64,000 bases of DNA from Cristatella mucedo (taxonomy: Eukaryota > Bryozoa > Phylactolaemata > Cristatellidae). The notes beneath the pieces are model-generated. The model made no database searches. It was not told the DNA's origin and saw only the letters and a program-made list of their open reading frames with translations. Where the stretch lies: the NCBI GenBank assembly GCA_009760855.2, contig WPIO01000203.1:1-64000 (forward strand), read 5' to 3'. Positions within the stretch are counted from its first letter, which is position 1. Each line of letters starts with the position of its first letter. A program made the translations under genes and the position numbers. This document shows positions 31,015 through 43,570 of this stretch, one piece after another.

Positions 31015-33010
31015 ACGATATTCGAGTGATCATCAGCACTAAGAAAGCGAAGGCGGCCGAATACGCTAGACTGGGATTTTCAAATATGCACATTGTCATA
31101 ATCAATAGTCATTCAGGTCTGGTTTTCTAGTTACTTAATTGGAACTGTCAGCAAAAGATGATCTGTCATCTTGGGAACCTAGGAAGTTTAGGTCTTGGCT
31201 CAAAAAGTCAATCAGAAGAAATATTTATTTTAAATTTTAAAAGCTAGCTGCCTTAGACATTGCTTAATTGCTTGCTAGTTTTATACCTGGTGAGGCTGCT
31301 CGCGCATATCAAGCAGCGATTTATGGAGGTGCAGACAACCATTCTATTTCTCGTAAAGTGTGAGCCTCGCTGGGTAGCAGCGATGAGCTGCCTTTTACAG
31401 TCGTGGTTGATCTGAGGCTGCCTGCTATGCTTGATGTGGGCCAAGTTGCATAACTGCATGGAAAACGAGGTGCTGCCTCACTTCAGGCTACAGCATCCCG
31501 CCTGGCAGCGCACGGTTGTAACTGACATAGTGGCATTGGCTTGCTCATGAGTGTGCGACTGTGCTTGCCTGACTGACTGTGAGTCAGTTAATCCATGTGG
31601 CTGACTGAGATGGTGCAAGGATAGTGAGGATGTACACTGCACAAAGCCACTAACATCGCTTAGCTACTTAAACTTCTGTCCCCTTATAAAGTGAATCAGC
31701 TGCACAAAAGCTGCCTGATTTGTCTGACTGCCCTTGGCTGAGGCTGATAGGGGAATGGGGCTGGTTGAGCAGGTTGCAGCATCGATCATTGGGCCAAAGG
31801 CACTGCTATCTGACCGGCTTAAATCCATTGCACCCCAACATGATATCCACAGCCATCTACGGCCTTTGAGCCTGCAGAGGCAACCTAAAGATAGGGTTGG
31901 CTGAGCAAGAAATCGGTATCTCCGTGTCGCTTGAGTTCATAATAATAATAGTCAAGCAGATTGCTTATGCCCGCCCCATGTCCTCCTGTTGATGAGTCGG
32001 ATGCCGATGGTGTTGGGGGCAGAGCATAATTTCCCAGGCACCACTGCAGCTTAGATATCGTCTCAAGCCCTAGCCTGTCCAGTACCCATACTGTGGTTTG
32101 CAAAAACGTATCTGTTTTAATTTACAACAGGTTCTCAGAACCACATCCATCAGCTCTTTGGAGAACCGGACTGGTAGCAATAAGGCTGGCTAGAATAAGT
32201 ACCACCGGCATCAACCCTGCACTTGGCCGTTTTGGCAGCAAAGGAAGCTGGGAAGGAAGTGGCAACTGGCAGAAGGCATGCCGCTATTAGCATCTGGTTT
32301 TCTTTATGACTTGAGAGCATTCGCTTGCACGAGCAGCTTGTCTATCCGAAGCAACTGCTGGCCTTTATGCTGCGGGTAGAGGCAGTTGCTTGGTTGCTGA
32401 GGCTGCTTCCTCACGCCACCAGCCATCCACTCCTCCCTAAGCATCTTCCCGGCTCTCTGTGTCAGCTGGCAAGCGCAGGGCGTAGGCTGCCCGATGCACC
32501 GGAAAAGCTTCGGTGGCAGAAAGCTGGGTGCTGTGGGAGAGCTTGCAGTGCACATCCGATAGCGTGGCCGGACGCAAGGCATCTGACATGCAGCTGACCG
32601 TGATGAGTTTTGGTTGTCACTCTACAGCCTGAGAATTGAGGCCACTGTCTAGTTACTCTGCTTGTGGCACCTGGTGCGATGGCCGTTGTCGTTTTCCATG
32701 CACTAAAGCTTTTTGATTGTTTTGCTAGCCGTCGCTTCTGGCATCGAGGCAGTAAAGTGCACATGGGCGAGTGGCTAGTTGCAATTTGATGCTTCGTAGC
32801 TGTAGAGTACCTTCTTGCGACGTCGCTCTGCCTTCTGGACGTCTCTGGCCAATGACAGGTCTCCTTACGCTGTCTCGACTTACTGCATCGATTATCAGCC
32901 TGGTTGGGTCCTCGGCTGTCTGCTTCGAAATAAAATTCCCTTCTCGTTTCCATCATCATACATCTGTTTTTGGAATCAATTGGTATTCGCATAGCCCGAC
33001 TCACTTACCG
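31015..33010. repeat. Module R, copy 1 (about 2 kb, low copy)
   Basis: Aligns with 61615-63300 and in part with 56930-57600. Anchors: GGGATTTTCAAATATGCA (31074 and 61675), TTGCTTGCTAGTTTT (31265; variants at 57010 and 62050), GTTCTCAGAACC (32130 and 62940), GGGAAGGAAGTGG (32250 and 63060). Short frames in it (e.g. 32093-32290, plus) keep similar peptides between copies, but I identify no product. It may be a paralogous gene fragment or an unclassified transposon. Confidence 0.65.
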
Positions 33011-33089
33011 ACTAGTGGTTCTCAGTTTTTAAGTTTTACTTGCTAGTTTTTTTTTAGAAAATCACAGTTCACAGAGTTGCATTCCATTC

Positions 33090-35476
33090 CTCAAACTGCA
33101 ACGCTTTTATTTCTTCTACTGGTGTATATCTCCTAGAACCGTCTAAGTCTACAAAGAGGATTTTCCTTTTGCTCACCTGAAAAGCACGTAGCGTTTGGTG
33201 CGCCTTCGGTAGCCAACATCTATCAGCCGTGATGCCATCAGGTCTTCTTCAAAGACAATGCCTCTCACTGTTGTGATATACTGGCCTCCTTCGGGCTGTC
33301 TAAACTTGTTTATGGAGGAGTTTTCAGAGTTCCTCGATAAAATATTTGAGTGAGACAGACCGTTACTAATTGTAGGATACTTCAATATTCACGTTGACCA
33401 CCCTAGAGACAGCCAGGTGTGCGCATTTCTTGACTGTCTGGAAAAAGTTGGTTTGCTCCGACACGTTAATCATAGCACCCACGTCAGTGGCCACATTCTA
33501 GATCTCGTTATCACTAATGATGTCCTTTCCACTGACCTTGTAATGTACCCACTGAACCTCTCGGATCATTGTTCGGTCTGGTTGACTGTTCTTGCACCCT
33601 TGTACGAAAAGTGCAATTTCAAAATTGTCAAACGACGTAACCCACAAAGCATTGACATGAAAATGTTTTTGAAATCTGTTTGTGATGCAGGTCTTCTTGA
33701 TCTGCATTCAGACTCGACGGATGCCTCGACACCCTCACTGATGATAAGAACATAACACTCAGGAGTGCTCTTGAAAAGCATGCTCCCGTTCGCTCTATAC
33801 CTTCATCTCTGTGGTCTTGAGTGGCCGATAAACCTAGCACTGCTGTAATCAAAATTTTAATTGCTTCTTTGAGAAAAGGATCGTCCCTAAGTCTTTTAAA
33901 TCGGCAATCGTTGGACCCATTCTTAAAAAGCCTGATTTAGACACAGAGGTTCTTGCAAATTACCGTCCAGTTTCCCTGATTTCTTTCTTATCAAAGGTTC
34001 TTGAAAAACTAGCTAAGCAGCTGATTGAACACATTGAAAATAGAAGAATTTTACAAACCTTTGGATCGGGGTTCAAGAGGCAGCACTCCACTGAAACTGC
34101 TCTCCTCCGTGTAGACGATGACATTCTACGTGGCAATGACGACGGTAATGTCACTGCCCTAGCTCTGCTAGATCTGTCTGCTGCCGTCGACACCATTGAT
34201 GACGAAGTTCTACTTGAACGATTCAGAACAAAGAACGGTCTGGCAGACGAAGCACTGGCATGGTATAAATCATACTTGTCTGATCGTGTTTAATCCGTAT
34301 CGTGTAACGGTTAGATAACACACGAGAAGGTCACCTGTGGCGTCCCTCAAGGGTCTGTACTTGGTCCCTTGCTGTTCTCCATTTATACCTAACCTCTGAA
34401 AAAAGTGATTAAGGCCCATGAAATAGGATATCACTTCTATGCTGACAATACTCGGTTGTATTTGTCATTCAAACCGTCAGAATCTGCTTTGGCAATGGAA
34501 AAAGTGAATGGTTGTCTTGCCGATATTCGATCCTGGATAACTGAAAACTTCCTGAAATCAAATGACGATAAAACCGAACTGCTGCTCATAGGACACCATA
34601 AGCGTGTGGCTAGAATAAAATGCTTTACTCTTTTAGTAGGTGAAGCTATTGTGCGACCATCACCACGTGCTGGAAATTTAGGTGTCGTTTTCGACAGCTG
34701 CCCTTAATTTCAAAAGCTTCATTCAGAAGTCGGCCTCTACAGCTAGCCATCACATCCGATCCATATTCAAGATTAGGTGGTGTCTCCCAAAGTGGCTTGT
34801 AAAGAAATTAACTAGCTCTTTATTTCTGTCTCGGCTTGATTATTATAATTCCCTTTTGGCTGGGCTGCCAAAGAAAGCTATTATGCCACTACAGCGGACA
34901 ATGAATATGGCTGCAAGGCTGGTCTTAAAGTCCCAGCCGTTTGAGCACCTGTCTCATTTGCTATAAGGGCTAGGATGGTTGTCGGTTGAGCAACGGATAG
35001 AGAGTGAAATTCTTACACTGATTCACAAGGCCCGCCACGGCTTGGCTCCTCCATATCTAGCTGAACTGCTGCACCAGTTTCAAGCTCTTCGCACTCTCAG
35101 GTCCTGTGTGGACAATGAATTGCTGTCCCTTTCCTCTGCTTAAAGACCGTTGGTGACAGAAGCTTCAGCTCTGCATGTGCTAGACTGTAGAACTCGCTTC
35201 CACAATTCTTACGCAACGACAAGTACTCTCCTACTGCAAACTATGGCTCATTCTTTTCAGCGGTCCTTAGCTGCTACGTCTATGCTACTCACTACCACAA
35301 CTGCTCTCCCGACTCTTCAATGCTTCCCACTTTCTCTTTGATGCGTGAGACGAAGTCTGTTGGCTACCGAATGGGTACTAAAAGCCGCTTAGGCTGTGAA
35401 TGAGCTATACAAAAGTCTCCAGCGTAACATCCACATGGTCTTTATGACTTTGTCGAGTTACAGACGGAGATACATG
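33090..35476 (+). mobile_element. CR1-like LINE (family B), longest copy, decayed
   Basis: Plus strand. Endonuclease C-terminus: VGYFNIHVDHPRDSQ (about 33375-33420), HILDLVITND and LNLSDHCSVW (33490-33580). RT: NYRPVSLISFLSKVLEK (33960-34010), FKRQHSTETALL, CGVPQGSVLGPLLFSIYT (34330-34390), FYADNTRLYLSF (YADD altered to YADN, 34435-34470), then LSRLDYYNSLLAGLPKKAI (34830-34890). The 3' end has the ACAGACGGAGATACAT tail. Frameshifts and stops break it into at least five pieces, so it is inactive. Confidence 0.88.
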
Positions 35477-35477
35477 C

Positions 35478-35565
35478 CAAACTAGGTTAGGTGGTTGCAT
35501 TTCATGGACGTCGGTACAGAGATCGCAGTTTAAATCCTAATGTGGTTGAGTCGTATAGTTTGATT
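35478..35565 (+). mobile_element. SINE family 1 fragment (head only)
   Basis: CCAAACTAGGTTAGGTGGTTGCATTTCATGGACGTCGG resembles the SINE family 1 head between the A and B boxes (first 20 bases at 35478), followed by a degraded B box. Sits immediately after the LINE B tail. Confidence 0.4.
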
Positions 35566-35689
35566 CGCACATCAGAAAGCAAGCCGATGACCAATGCCAA
35601 CTATTTATGCAAGGCACAGAGCCGCAAGACGCACGATTGCCTTCGCACCTTCTCACACTCAAATCTCCTCTCCTCGAGCTCTGTATGAG

Positions 35690-35830
35690 GTATACGTAAA
35701 CAGTAATATTCAAAAACGCTTACGGCATGATGCTTAGCCCGGTGGGCAATAGATCTGATAGGTAGGTTGGAGCCGAATGAAATGAAGTGACGTAAAAGTG
35801 AGCGACAAAATCTTGAGAAACCTAGAACAG
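35690..35830 (-). mobile_element. LINE family A, internal fragment
   Basis: GATGCTTAGCCCGGTGGGCA and AGTGAGCGACAAAATCTTGAG match the RT C-terminal region of the family A copies at about 1240-1310 and 4970-5055. Very degraded. Confidence 0.5.
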
Positions 35831-36259
35831 ATTACAGAGTTTGATTGTTAGTGGCAATAGGACGGCAATACAGTTTCATCACAGAACTTGAGTTTTCAAA
35901 TTCTGCTATGTAAGCTAGATGTCAGCAATATCTTATGCTGGTCTTAATTGCAGTAGGAGTGATCACATTGGATTAGATTTCATCTTGCGACATGCATTTG
36001 ATTACCAGTTAATCCTAAAGCTAAGCCCTATCTTTATATTTAGACTAAGCTGTCGTTACTTACCGGCTGGTACGATGTTACAATTTAATTTTAGTAACAA
36101 CAAATAATATATCACTATAAGAGAGCAAACTAGATTTACACTTAAGATCACCAGAAAAACTATAGTTAGAGAGACACCAGATTGACTGGTACCAGTCGAC
36201 CCTTTAGCTGAACGTCGAATTCACTAAAGCTTTGCACAGACAACCAAGTGAGATGAAAT

Positions 36260-36710
36260 GCAATTATTTCGATCTTGAGACTGACCAGAAGGATTGAGAA
36301 AACCGTGAGCCAGAGCAATAAAATAGAATGACTCTTAAAATAACTTGCATGCTCTTGAGAGTAATATATTGCTTAAGAAGCCAGTGCAGTGCAAATTGCT
36401 TTAGCTCTGCAGGTCCTTGACTGTAGAACTCGCTTCCACGATTCTTACGAAGCGACAACTATTCTCCTACTGCCGACTATGGCTAATTATTTCCAGAGGT
36501 CCTGAGCTGCTACATCCATGCTATTTATTCCTTAACTGCTCTACTGATTCTTCTGTGCTTGCTACTTTCTCTTTCTTGCGTGAGCGAAGTCTTAGTTACA
36601 GAATGGTACGCACCGACTGCTGAGGCTATACTTGCACTATACAAAACTCTCTGAGTAACATCGGCATAGTCATAGCTCTGTGGAGTTACTGACGGAGATA
36701 CATTACATAG
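36260..36710 (+). mobile_element. LINE family B, 3' fragment
   Basis: Contains TAGCTCTGCAGGTCC, AGAACTCGCTTCCACGATTC and the ACTGACGGAGATACATTACAT tail (last 20 bases counted from TGACGG). Left part resembles 24430-24550. Confidence 0.65.
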
Positions 36711-36719
36711 ACGGGACTT

Positions 36720-39100
36720 AAGGTAATATGGCAGTGGCGACGTTAACTAAGAAAGTGACTAATATTAGAATTTGGAATAAATTGAAAGCGTTTTAATTCA
36801 CAGGCCGGAATACCTTGTAGTAATCAGTCACCGTGTTCTATATATGAAGTCCCGTTGCCAGGGCCAGCTGATTGCAGGAGTTGGAAGTTTAAAGTATCAC
36901 TGTTTTGGCGGACCCGAATTCTTGCAGAGTTCTGTAGCTGAAAGTAATCTCACTTGACTTTGAACTGATGTGTGAAATGGGAAGCTACTGTGAAATTTCA
37001 TACTGGAGAAAGACACTCGTACTCCATGAAGATATAATTGACAAATTGTTCTTCAAGCCTAATGAAAAGATTTAACTGTGAAGTTTAGAGGTGGCAGGTT
37101 TCTTATCATTAAGAGGATGGTACTTTCGTCAAAGGACACATGACATTTTATTGTCATCCGAACCTGAGCACCAGGAAGGAGAATGTGTACCTGAGGCCTC
37201 AGTGAGAGTTTGAGAAGCTGGAAAGCACGGATAAAGAATCAGCTCCAACTGGTTTTCTATCCCAATAAAAACGAAAGCTTGCCGTTAGTATTTACAATGG
37301 CAAGACATTAAATATCGATCGCTGTAAATGACAGAACTTGGAACTCAGTTCAATTACAACTAAAGTTAAAATGAGGCAGCTTAAATATGCTAAGAACAAT
37401 AGAAATCAGCAGATTAGTAGTAATGCATGGATATATCAACCAGTTATAGGCACAGAGATGACTTTTCAATTCTTAGAGAAAGGTGCCGTTTTATCTTGAA
37501 TTATTTCAAGTGAAATGTTTTGATTTCAGTTGCAAGCGAAAGTAACTTTTGGAAGCAAATTAAGTAAAGGCACGTTCGTCTAAAGAATGACAGCTAGAAG
37601 TGCAATTGAACGACCCATGTTGTATGGGTAGCCCAAGACTAGTAGTCTCACTAGCGAAGGAAACCACCCCCAGCAGACTTGAACATATGATCTGGTTAGT
37701 TAAGAGAAAGTATACTAAACCTTAATGGTTGTAATTGCTGATCATTTTTTGTTACTTATCATTTTCCAAAAATGAAGTTACTTGCATGTCATCAGGCTGT
37801 TTACCCATTAATCGAAACACGGAAATTGCACTTAGGCAGTCACCAGAGAAGGAAGCAAATAGAGCGCCTGGGGAAGTGAATAAGCAGGATGCACTACTGG
37901 TAGCTGCGATGTAATGCCACCTCTTTAACTATGAGAGGCGTGAAATTCAAAGGAAATAAGTAGCACGACACTACAGCAGGAAGACATGGAGGGCTGGATC
38001 GTGAGAGAAAGGGAGTAAAGGAAACGTTAAGTGCATGAAATGAGTGAGTTGAAGTGGAAATCAGATTATTTTACGGTGTATATTGAGGATTGAGCACTAT
38101 ATAAGTATTTAGAACAGGTAATAGAAAGTAAAAAGATTAAGTTGTGCATGCAGAGAGAAGAAAGGCGAGTGTGTGTTTGAGAGAGAGAGATAGACTAAGC
38201 ACTAGCCGAGTTGCCGAACAGCAGCACAATTCCAACCGTTAGTGAAAAAGACAGATATGAATAGGTCACCTCCTGTCAGTACCGAATAGCTACACACATA
38301 ATAAGGCAGGAGAAAGAGTAAAAGGAATATAGAAAAGGAAAAGAGGGTGGGCTAGAGAAAGCGAGATATTAAAACGGTTTCGAAAGCCGTGATAACAATG
38401 AGCTTAAGCTTTGGAATACGGAACCGGAAGTAAAGAGGTAAGAAGAAGGGGAGGTTCGGGGACTAAGGTTAAGTTAGGAGAGATGTTGAGTACGAGAATG
38501 GGTGAGAGAGTAACAGGGGGAGGGAATACACGAAGGGAAGGTGTGTCAGCATGGTTTGGCATCCGTGAGGAAGAGACCGGACGGAATTTGGCTGTGAATC
38601 AAAAGTGTCTAAAATAGTCTTTTGTGCTAGATCCAAAACAAACTACTGTAAAGCTCGAAAGTATGGTTTGCTTCTCTCAGTCCTAACTATAGTTTTACAA
38701 TTAGCACTACTTAAAGATCTTTTTCTCACCTTAGAGATACTCCCCGGTTGTGTCACGTTTTTTAATAGGAACAGTCATTCGTCAGTAGAACACTAGACAA
38801 TATTTTTTATTACCTGGCTTCTGATTAGAGGTCACAGTCACTTACCAACTCGACATCACTATCATAAGATCACACTGAGCTCGGTAATCCGTTTGACAGA
38901 TTTCCAGTGAAAATGTAAGCTATAATTCCTTGTAATACTGGGACTACATTTTGGTTGACCCCAACGACAGGTGTGCTCATCATTGCCCATGCTTCGCTCT
39001 AGCCTAAATATCACTTTTTCGTTCGAGGTTGCCCACAGTATTAGGCATACCAGCGTCGCTGCGATTGAGCGAGAAGCAAGCAATAAGAGCAGGCGGTTGA
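36720..39100. other. Interval without recognised gene
   Basis: A/G-rich plus strand in 37.9-38.6 kb with scattered GA-rich runs; no frame above 75 codons and no recognisable repeat family. Confidence 0.5.
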
Positions 39101-39208
39101 GTCGGGCGTAATTGAAGATGCACTTTTATTCAGCTCCGATCCTTCTGTGAATTGACTTAGAGCTGGAAGCGACCGACGGCTCCAAATGTGACTAAGCCGT
39201 CTCCGAGA

Positions 39209-39210
<2 letters not shown>

Positions 39211-39241
<31 letters not shown>
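39211..39241. repeat. (GA)n microsatellite
   Basis: About 15 GA units. Read on the minus strand it is a CT tract followed by ...GGAG and a short open frame ending in a stop at 39157; this could mimic an acceptor plus last exon, but nothing supports that. Confidence 0.9.
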
Positions 39242-39243
<2 letters not shown>

Positions 39244-39399
39244 AAACACTTTTAGTGGCCTCAGGACCTCATAGACATTGTTAATCTGCTGATAAAGAAT
39301 TATTTTAAAATGCCCAGTCTTTACTGGCGAAACCACCGGAAAATTGTTAGTAAGCATCGAATGGAGTGCCCGGAAGCTCGGCGCAGTGAGAACCGACGT

Positions 39400-41750
39400 T
39401 TTCGCTGATGCAGCTGCGGCAGGCTAAGAAAAACTGCACCAGAAGCTGGGCGCATAAGCGGGTGGCTTTCTCGTGTTGTGGTAGCAAACCAATATCCATC
39501 GTGCGTGTCGGCAGCTGCGGACAGGGCAAGCTGTTTTTTCTGTGTGATCTCGAAAACTTGTGCCAGTGGCTTTTGAAAGATGGAAATTACAATGCACATC
39601 ACAAATCAGCATTCGCATCGTCCATTGGCGTACCGAAGACCTAGCCTCGTTCGAGCGGCAGAAGCAGCCAGGTGCCGCCACCTCTCCCTGGCCGCCCGAC
39701 GTGATATGCTACGATGTACCTCCAGAGTATCCAAATGCAGTATCCGGGATGCCGAGAGGATAGGCTTTGGCGCGTTTGCCTTCGATGAGGGTGGGGGCAA
39801 GCAAGCATAGCTAGCTGCTAAGCCAACGATTACGTGAGTGTATGCAGGCAAGAGAGCCATGTTTCGATCGTTTGTGTCAAATTTAACATTCCGGTGATTT
39901 GTAGAGGCCGACGTGACATGGTGCTAGGCATATTGATACCATTCACACAGGGATTGCCAATCGCCGCCGACGGGACCGTCGACTGCTGCAAATGTTGATG
40001 CCGTGCGGCTTTAAGGACTCATGGTGGCAGCTTGCGAAGGATGATTATCTCTCAATCCACAATCGAAATTAATCGGCGTCTCACATCAAGCCGAAGCTGT
40101 AGCTAGCCTCCGCCCCCTGCCCCACAAGGGGTAAGGCATTGGGAGGCCAGCATGGAAACGCTACGTGGGGATACCTGTATCTCATTCAAACGGGTCGGAG
40201 CAGTCGGACGGCCTGGTAGTGGAGTTGTTGCTCATCAAAATTTCGGCCGTGCTCCCGCTGGCCGGTGACGGCGTAGGCCTCACAAATCCCAGATGTCGAG
40301 CAGGTGATGGGGTGCTGGTCACTCTCGCTAATTAGCTCATGTACTTGCCGTACGTAAAAGCCACTCGGAGGCGGCCGTCATAGGGCTTTACCACTGGGTC
40401 GCGTCAAAAGTTACTTGCCTACGATGGTTGCTGGCAGTGACTTCTGCTACTGACCGCCCGACAGGCGTGCTACCGCCACTCTGGGCACAGTATCACTAGA
40501 GCGAAGCCGACTCTGGTCGGATGAGAATCTTGCTTTTATCACACAGGGTAAGCATCAGGTCACTGTAAGGCGACGGAAAGCATGCGGTCTGATGTAGTTT
40601 TAGTGCAGTCGTGCTGTGATTGCGATTCAGGTTTTAGTCTCTGGCAAAACAAGCGCCCCTTCAGCAGTGCAACGTGGGGGGGGAGGGGGTGTGGCGCACA
40701 TTCTTCGGCTTTGCAGTGGTTGGCTTGACGACAAGGTCGGCCGATAGTAGGCCGGATGTCGCCTCAGCTCCACGTAGTCGCGGGCCGACCTTTAATGTTC
40801 TGGTCTTTGTCATACTATACGGTGGTGCAGCTGGCGTGCCGTCTGCTCGAGTCAGCTTAGGCTAAATATGGTGTAAGAATGTGGACCCAGTCACGTGACC
40901 GCTCCCGAACCTTCCAGATCTCGCCGGCTGAGCTGATTTAGTGATTGGCTGACGTCACGGTTCAGGTAATCCTAAGGCGCTTTCTGACTAGTCGCCGAGT
41001 GTCGTCCGCACCCTAAACAAAGCCAGCAGCACGGCTACGACGCCATTATGTTCGCCATGTGACAAGGCCAAGCTCGCCAACCGTCTTGCTTGTGGAAAGG
41101 AGCCGTGAAACCTGGTCTGCTGAGGCTGAGACATAAATTTGTAGTTATTCGGCGATTGGGGACACTCTTCGAAGAATAACTGGAGGACAGGTCGGGGATG
41201 TAAGTCCAATGTGCGTGATTACTGCGTGGCGGCGGCACTTGACTGACGACACTGTTGAGTTCACGTCTGTCTTTTAGTGGCACAGTGAGCAATTAATGAC
41301 AGAAAGCGAATAGTGGCTCCCTGCTTTTTAGTGTCTGGAACGATCGAGGATGCTTAAAAGAATCGAGGCATCCGAGCCTCCAAGCCATCCAAGGACGCGA
41401 AGCTCCGGCTTTGTTTCATCTGAAGAATCGCACCGAGGCAATGAATGGAATTTGACGGCCGGATGAAACGTCGACGGTTGTGGCAGGTTCGTGAAAATCT
41501 TGTCGAGTCGCCTAGTGCGCCGCATGCATGGTGGGGCCTTGGTTCGACTCGATCACCACCCACCGCTGATCGCTGGTCAGCCATCATACAATGTTCGTAC
41601 GTGACCGCCGCCATATGTAAGAACACTTCTCGAAAAGCAGCGTCAACACCCGTTTCCATGGTCAACTTAATATTACCGCCCAAGCTCGCCATTCGATAGT
41701 TTTTGGCCGAAGAAAAAATTGAATCAGCAGCCAGCGAGATCGCTTGCCTG
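39400..41750. other. CpG-rich block without identified gene
   Basis: GC- and CpG-rich relative to the rest of the window, with overlapping open frames on both strands (for example 39424-39681, 39606-39860, 41354-41692 on minus; 39408-39810, 41445-41699 on plus). The 112-codon minus frame at 41354-41692 has an ATG in the context CGAATGGCG. None resembles a known family. 40730-40860 is partly repeated at 47850-47990. Could hold a promoter and first exon. Confidence 0.35.
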
Positions 41751-42039
41751 TTGCTTTTCTTGTTTCATATACAATGAAGTATGTTGGTCAGTGCATGTGA
41801 AGCGAAAAACTCCGTGGGCTTGTCTTCTGGTATGTTGGTGTTAACCACCAGTATCTGACCCGCGAAACAGAGGTTACTAGCCAAACCTAACTGAGCAAAC
41901 CTAGCCACGGTATGTGTCGTATGCAGAGGACCGACGTACCATATTCTTGTGTGCCTCTTTTTTGTGCTCCCAGTGCTATGCATGCAAGTCCAGTGGACGA
42001 ACAGTAAAAGCTTGTTGCTTGAGAACTAAGGTGACATGA

Positions 42040-42822
42040 CTTCATAACATTGCTAAAATTAGGGCTTGTTTAGATAAGGATACCACGTCCAAGTTGGTCC
42101 ATGCATTCGTGACATCTCGTCTCGACTTCTGCAACTCACTGCTTACTGGCCTACCAGCATGTGCGATCAGGCGATTGCAGCTGGTGCAAAACTCTGCAGC
42201 TAGGCTTGTCTGCCGTGAGCGTCGCAGTTGCCACATTACTCCACTTCTCGCCGACCTGCACTGGTTACCAGTCAAGCAACGGATTGACTTCAAGGTTTTG
42301 TCGCTCACTTTTAGGTCTCTTCATTCTATGGCTCCAGCCTATCTTTCAGAGATACTACCCCATCAGGCAAAGCATCGTACCACTCGCTTTTCGGAATCCA
42401 ACAGTCTAGAAATACCTCGTACAAACCTTAAATCCTTTGGAGACCGTGCATTTAGCTCGTATGCTCCCACAGCCTGGAACTCCCTCCCGACCTGCATCAG
42501 AACATCCCCTGACCTGACCACATTTAAAAGAAACTTAAAAACATACCTATTTAGGACAGCATTTAGTGGGTCCTTGTGATTCGTCCTCGATGTGCTTATG
42601 CGTGCTGACACTGTTCATGCTGCCACTAACCACATTTGCATGCTGACCCAGTGCATGTAACCCCTAACCATGTTATTCATTTTGTTTGTTTTTCAAGCAT
42701 GATTTTACTTACTATTCTATTGCGTATCACTTTGCAGCAAATGTAAAGCGCCTAGAAAGAGATTAAGTTCTCTGAGGGCGCTTTATCAAGTGCAATATTA
42801 TTATTATTATTATTATTATGGG
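42040..42822 (+). mobile_element. LINE family A 3' end, best-preserved copy
   Basis: 161 open codons on the plus strand (42094-42579), including RLDFCNSLLTGLPACAIRRL, ADLHWLPVKQRIDFKVLSL, SYAPTAWNSLP and FKRNLKTYLFR: the C-terminal region after the RT palm, ending at a natural stop. It is followed by the 3' UTR and an ATT-repeat tail (42798-42820). 5'-truncated within the RT. As the least damaged copy it gives the family 3' consensus. Confidence 0.93.
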
Positions 42823-43116
42823 TACTGCCGGGAGCGCAGTCATTATATCAAGCATGATTATTCTCCTGCTCTCCACTTGTATCTCACATCTTTCCATAGG
42901 TAGTCCATCTCATCGGTTAGAGCTCAAGAATGAAAATATGTGCTCTTTTACGAAGACTTAGGTATCCAATAGTAAACAGTAGGCTGTTGGCCCATAGCCC
43001 TTCTTAGCATCTGCCCTTAACCATGTGATCGGACGCACTGCATCACTTCACACAAGGATTTGTGAAATTGCATAAATTCGCTCAAATGACGGCCTTTGTA
43101 TCACCTGAAAGCTTTT

Positions 43117-43570
43117 ACCTGGATCTACGAAGATGCCTGCCGTAATCTACCGTAATAGTTATGCCCTTATTAACTGACTGTTCTTTTTTCGTGTAAGGCA
43201 TGTTCAGCAAGATATTGGAAAGTTTAACAAGACGAGCAGCTTCAAACCTGGACTTTTTAAATTGGCGATGACCCACGTTAAGTATATGATCTGCAGGTAT
43301 TTTGATTGTGATCAAAACATTTACACTATAATGAATGGACTTTGCTGTTAGTTTGAGTAGCCATTTCGGGCCGGCTCCGGTAAGTAACCCAGAATATACG
43401 TAGCCCCTTGCCCCCTCTAATGTAATTTCTGCCGTTCCCATTTATCTTGATTGGGCTCTTGTTTATTCTTCGACTGTGACGTTGGTAGCTGCAGGACTGT
43501 TTTCTGGTGCTAAAAATGTGTCGTCGAATATTGGTGAGTCGATAGCATTCCATGTACAGGGTTCCCACAC
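43117..43570 (-). pseudogene. Unidentified exon-like segment with two in-frame stops
   Basis: Minus strand, bounded by a strong acceptor (CTTTTCTCTTGCAG before 43570) and a donor CAG|GTAAAA at 43117. Reads WNAIDSPIFDDTFLAPENSP, then two in-frame stops, then 108 open codons containing GARGYVYSGLLTGAGPKWLL, FEAARLVKLSNILLNMP and ITITVDYGRHLRRS. The composition is protein-like but I recognise no family. The stops suggest a pseudogene or an exon starting lower. A 157-codon plus-strand frame (43552-44025) overlaps its 5' end and is equally unidentified. Confidence 0.35.

Noticed and set aside
32462-33004. 180-codon minus-strand frame
   Set aside because: Not open in the homologous module R copy 3, and composition (Arg/Ser/Thr-rich, scattered Cys) gives no family signal.
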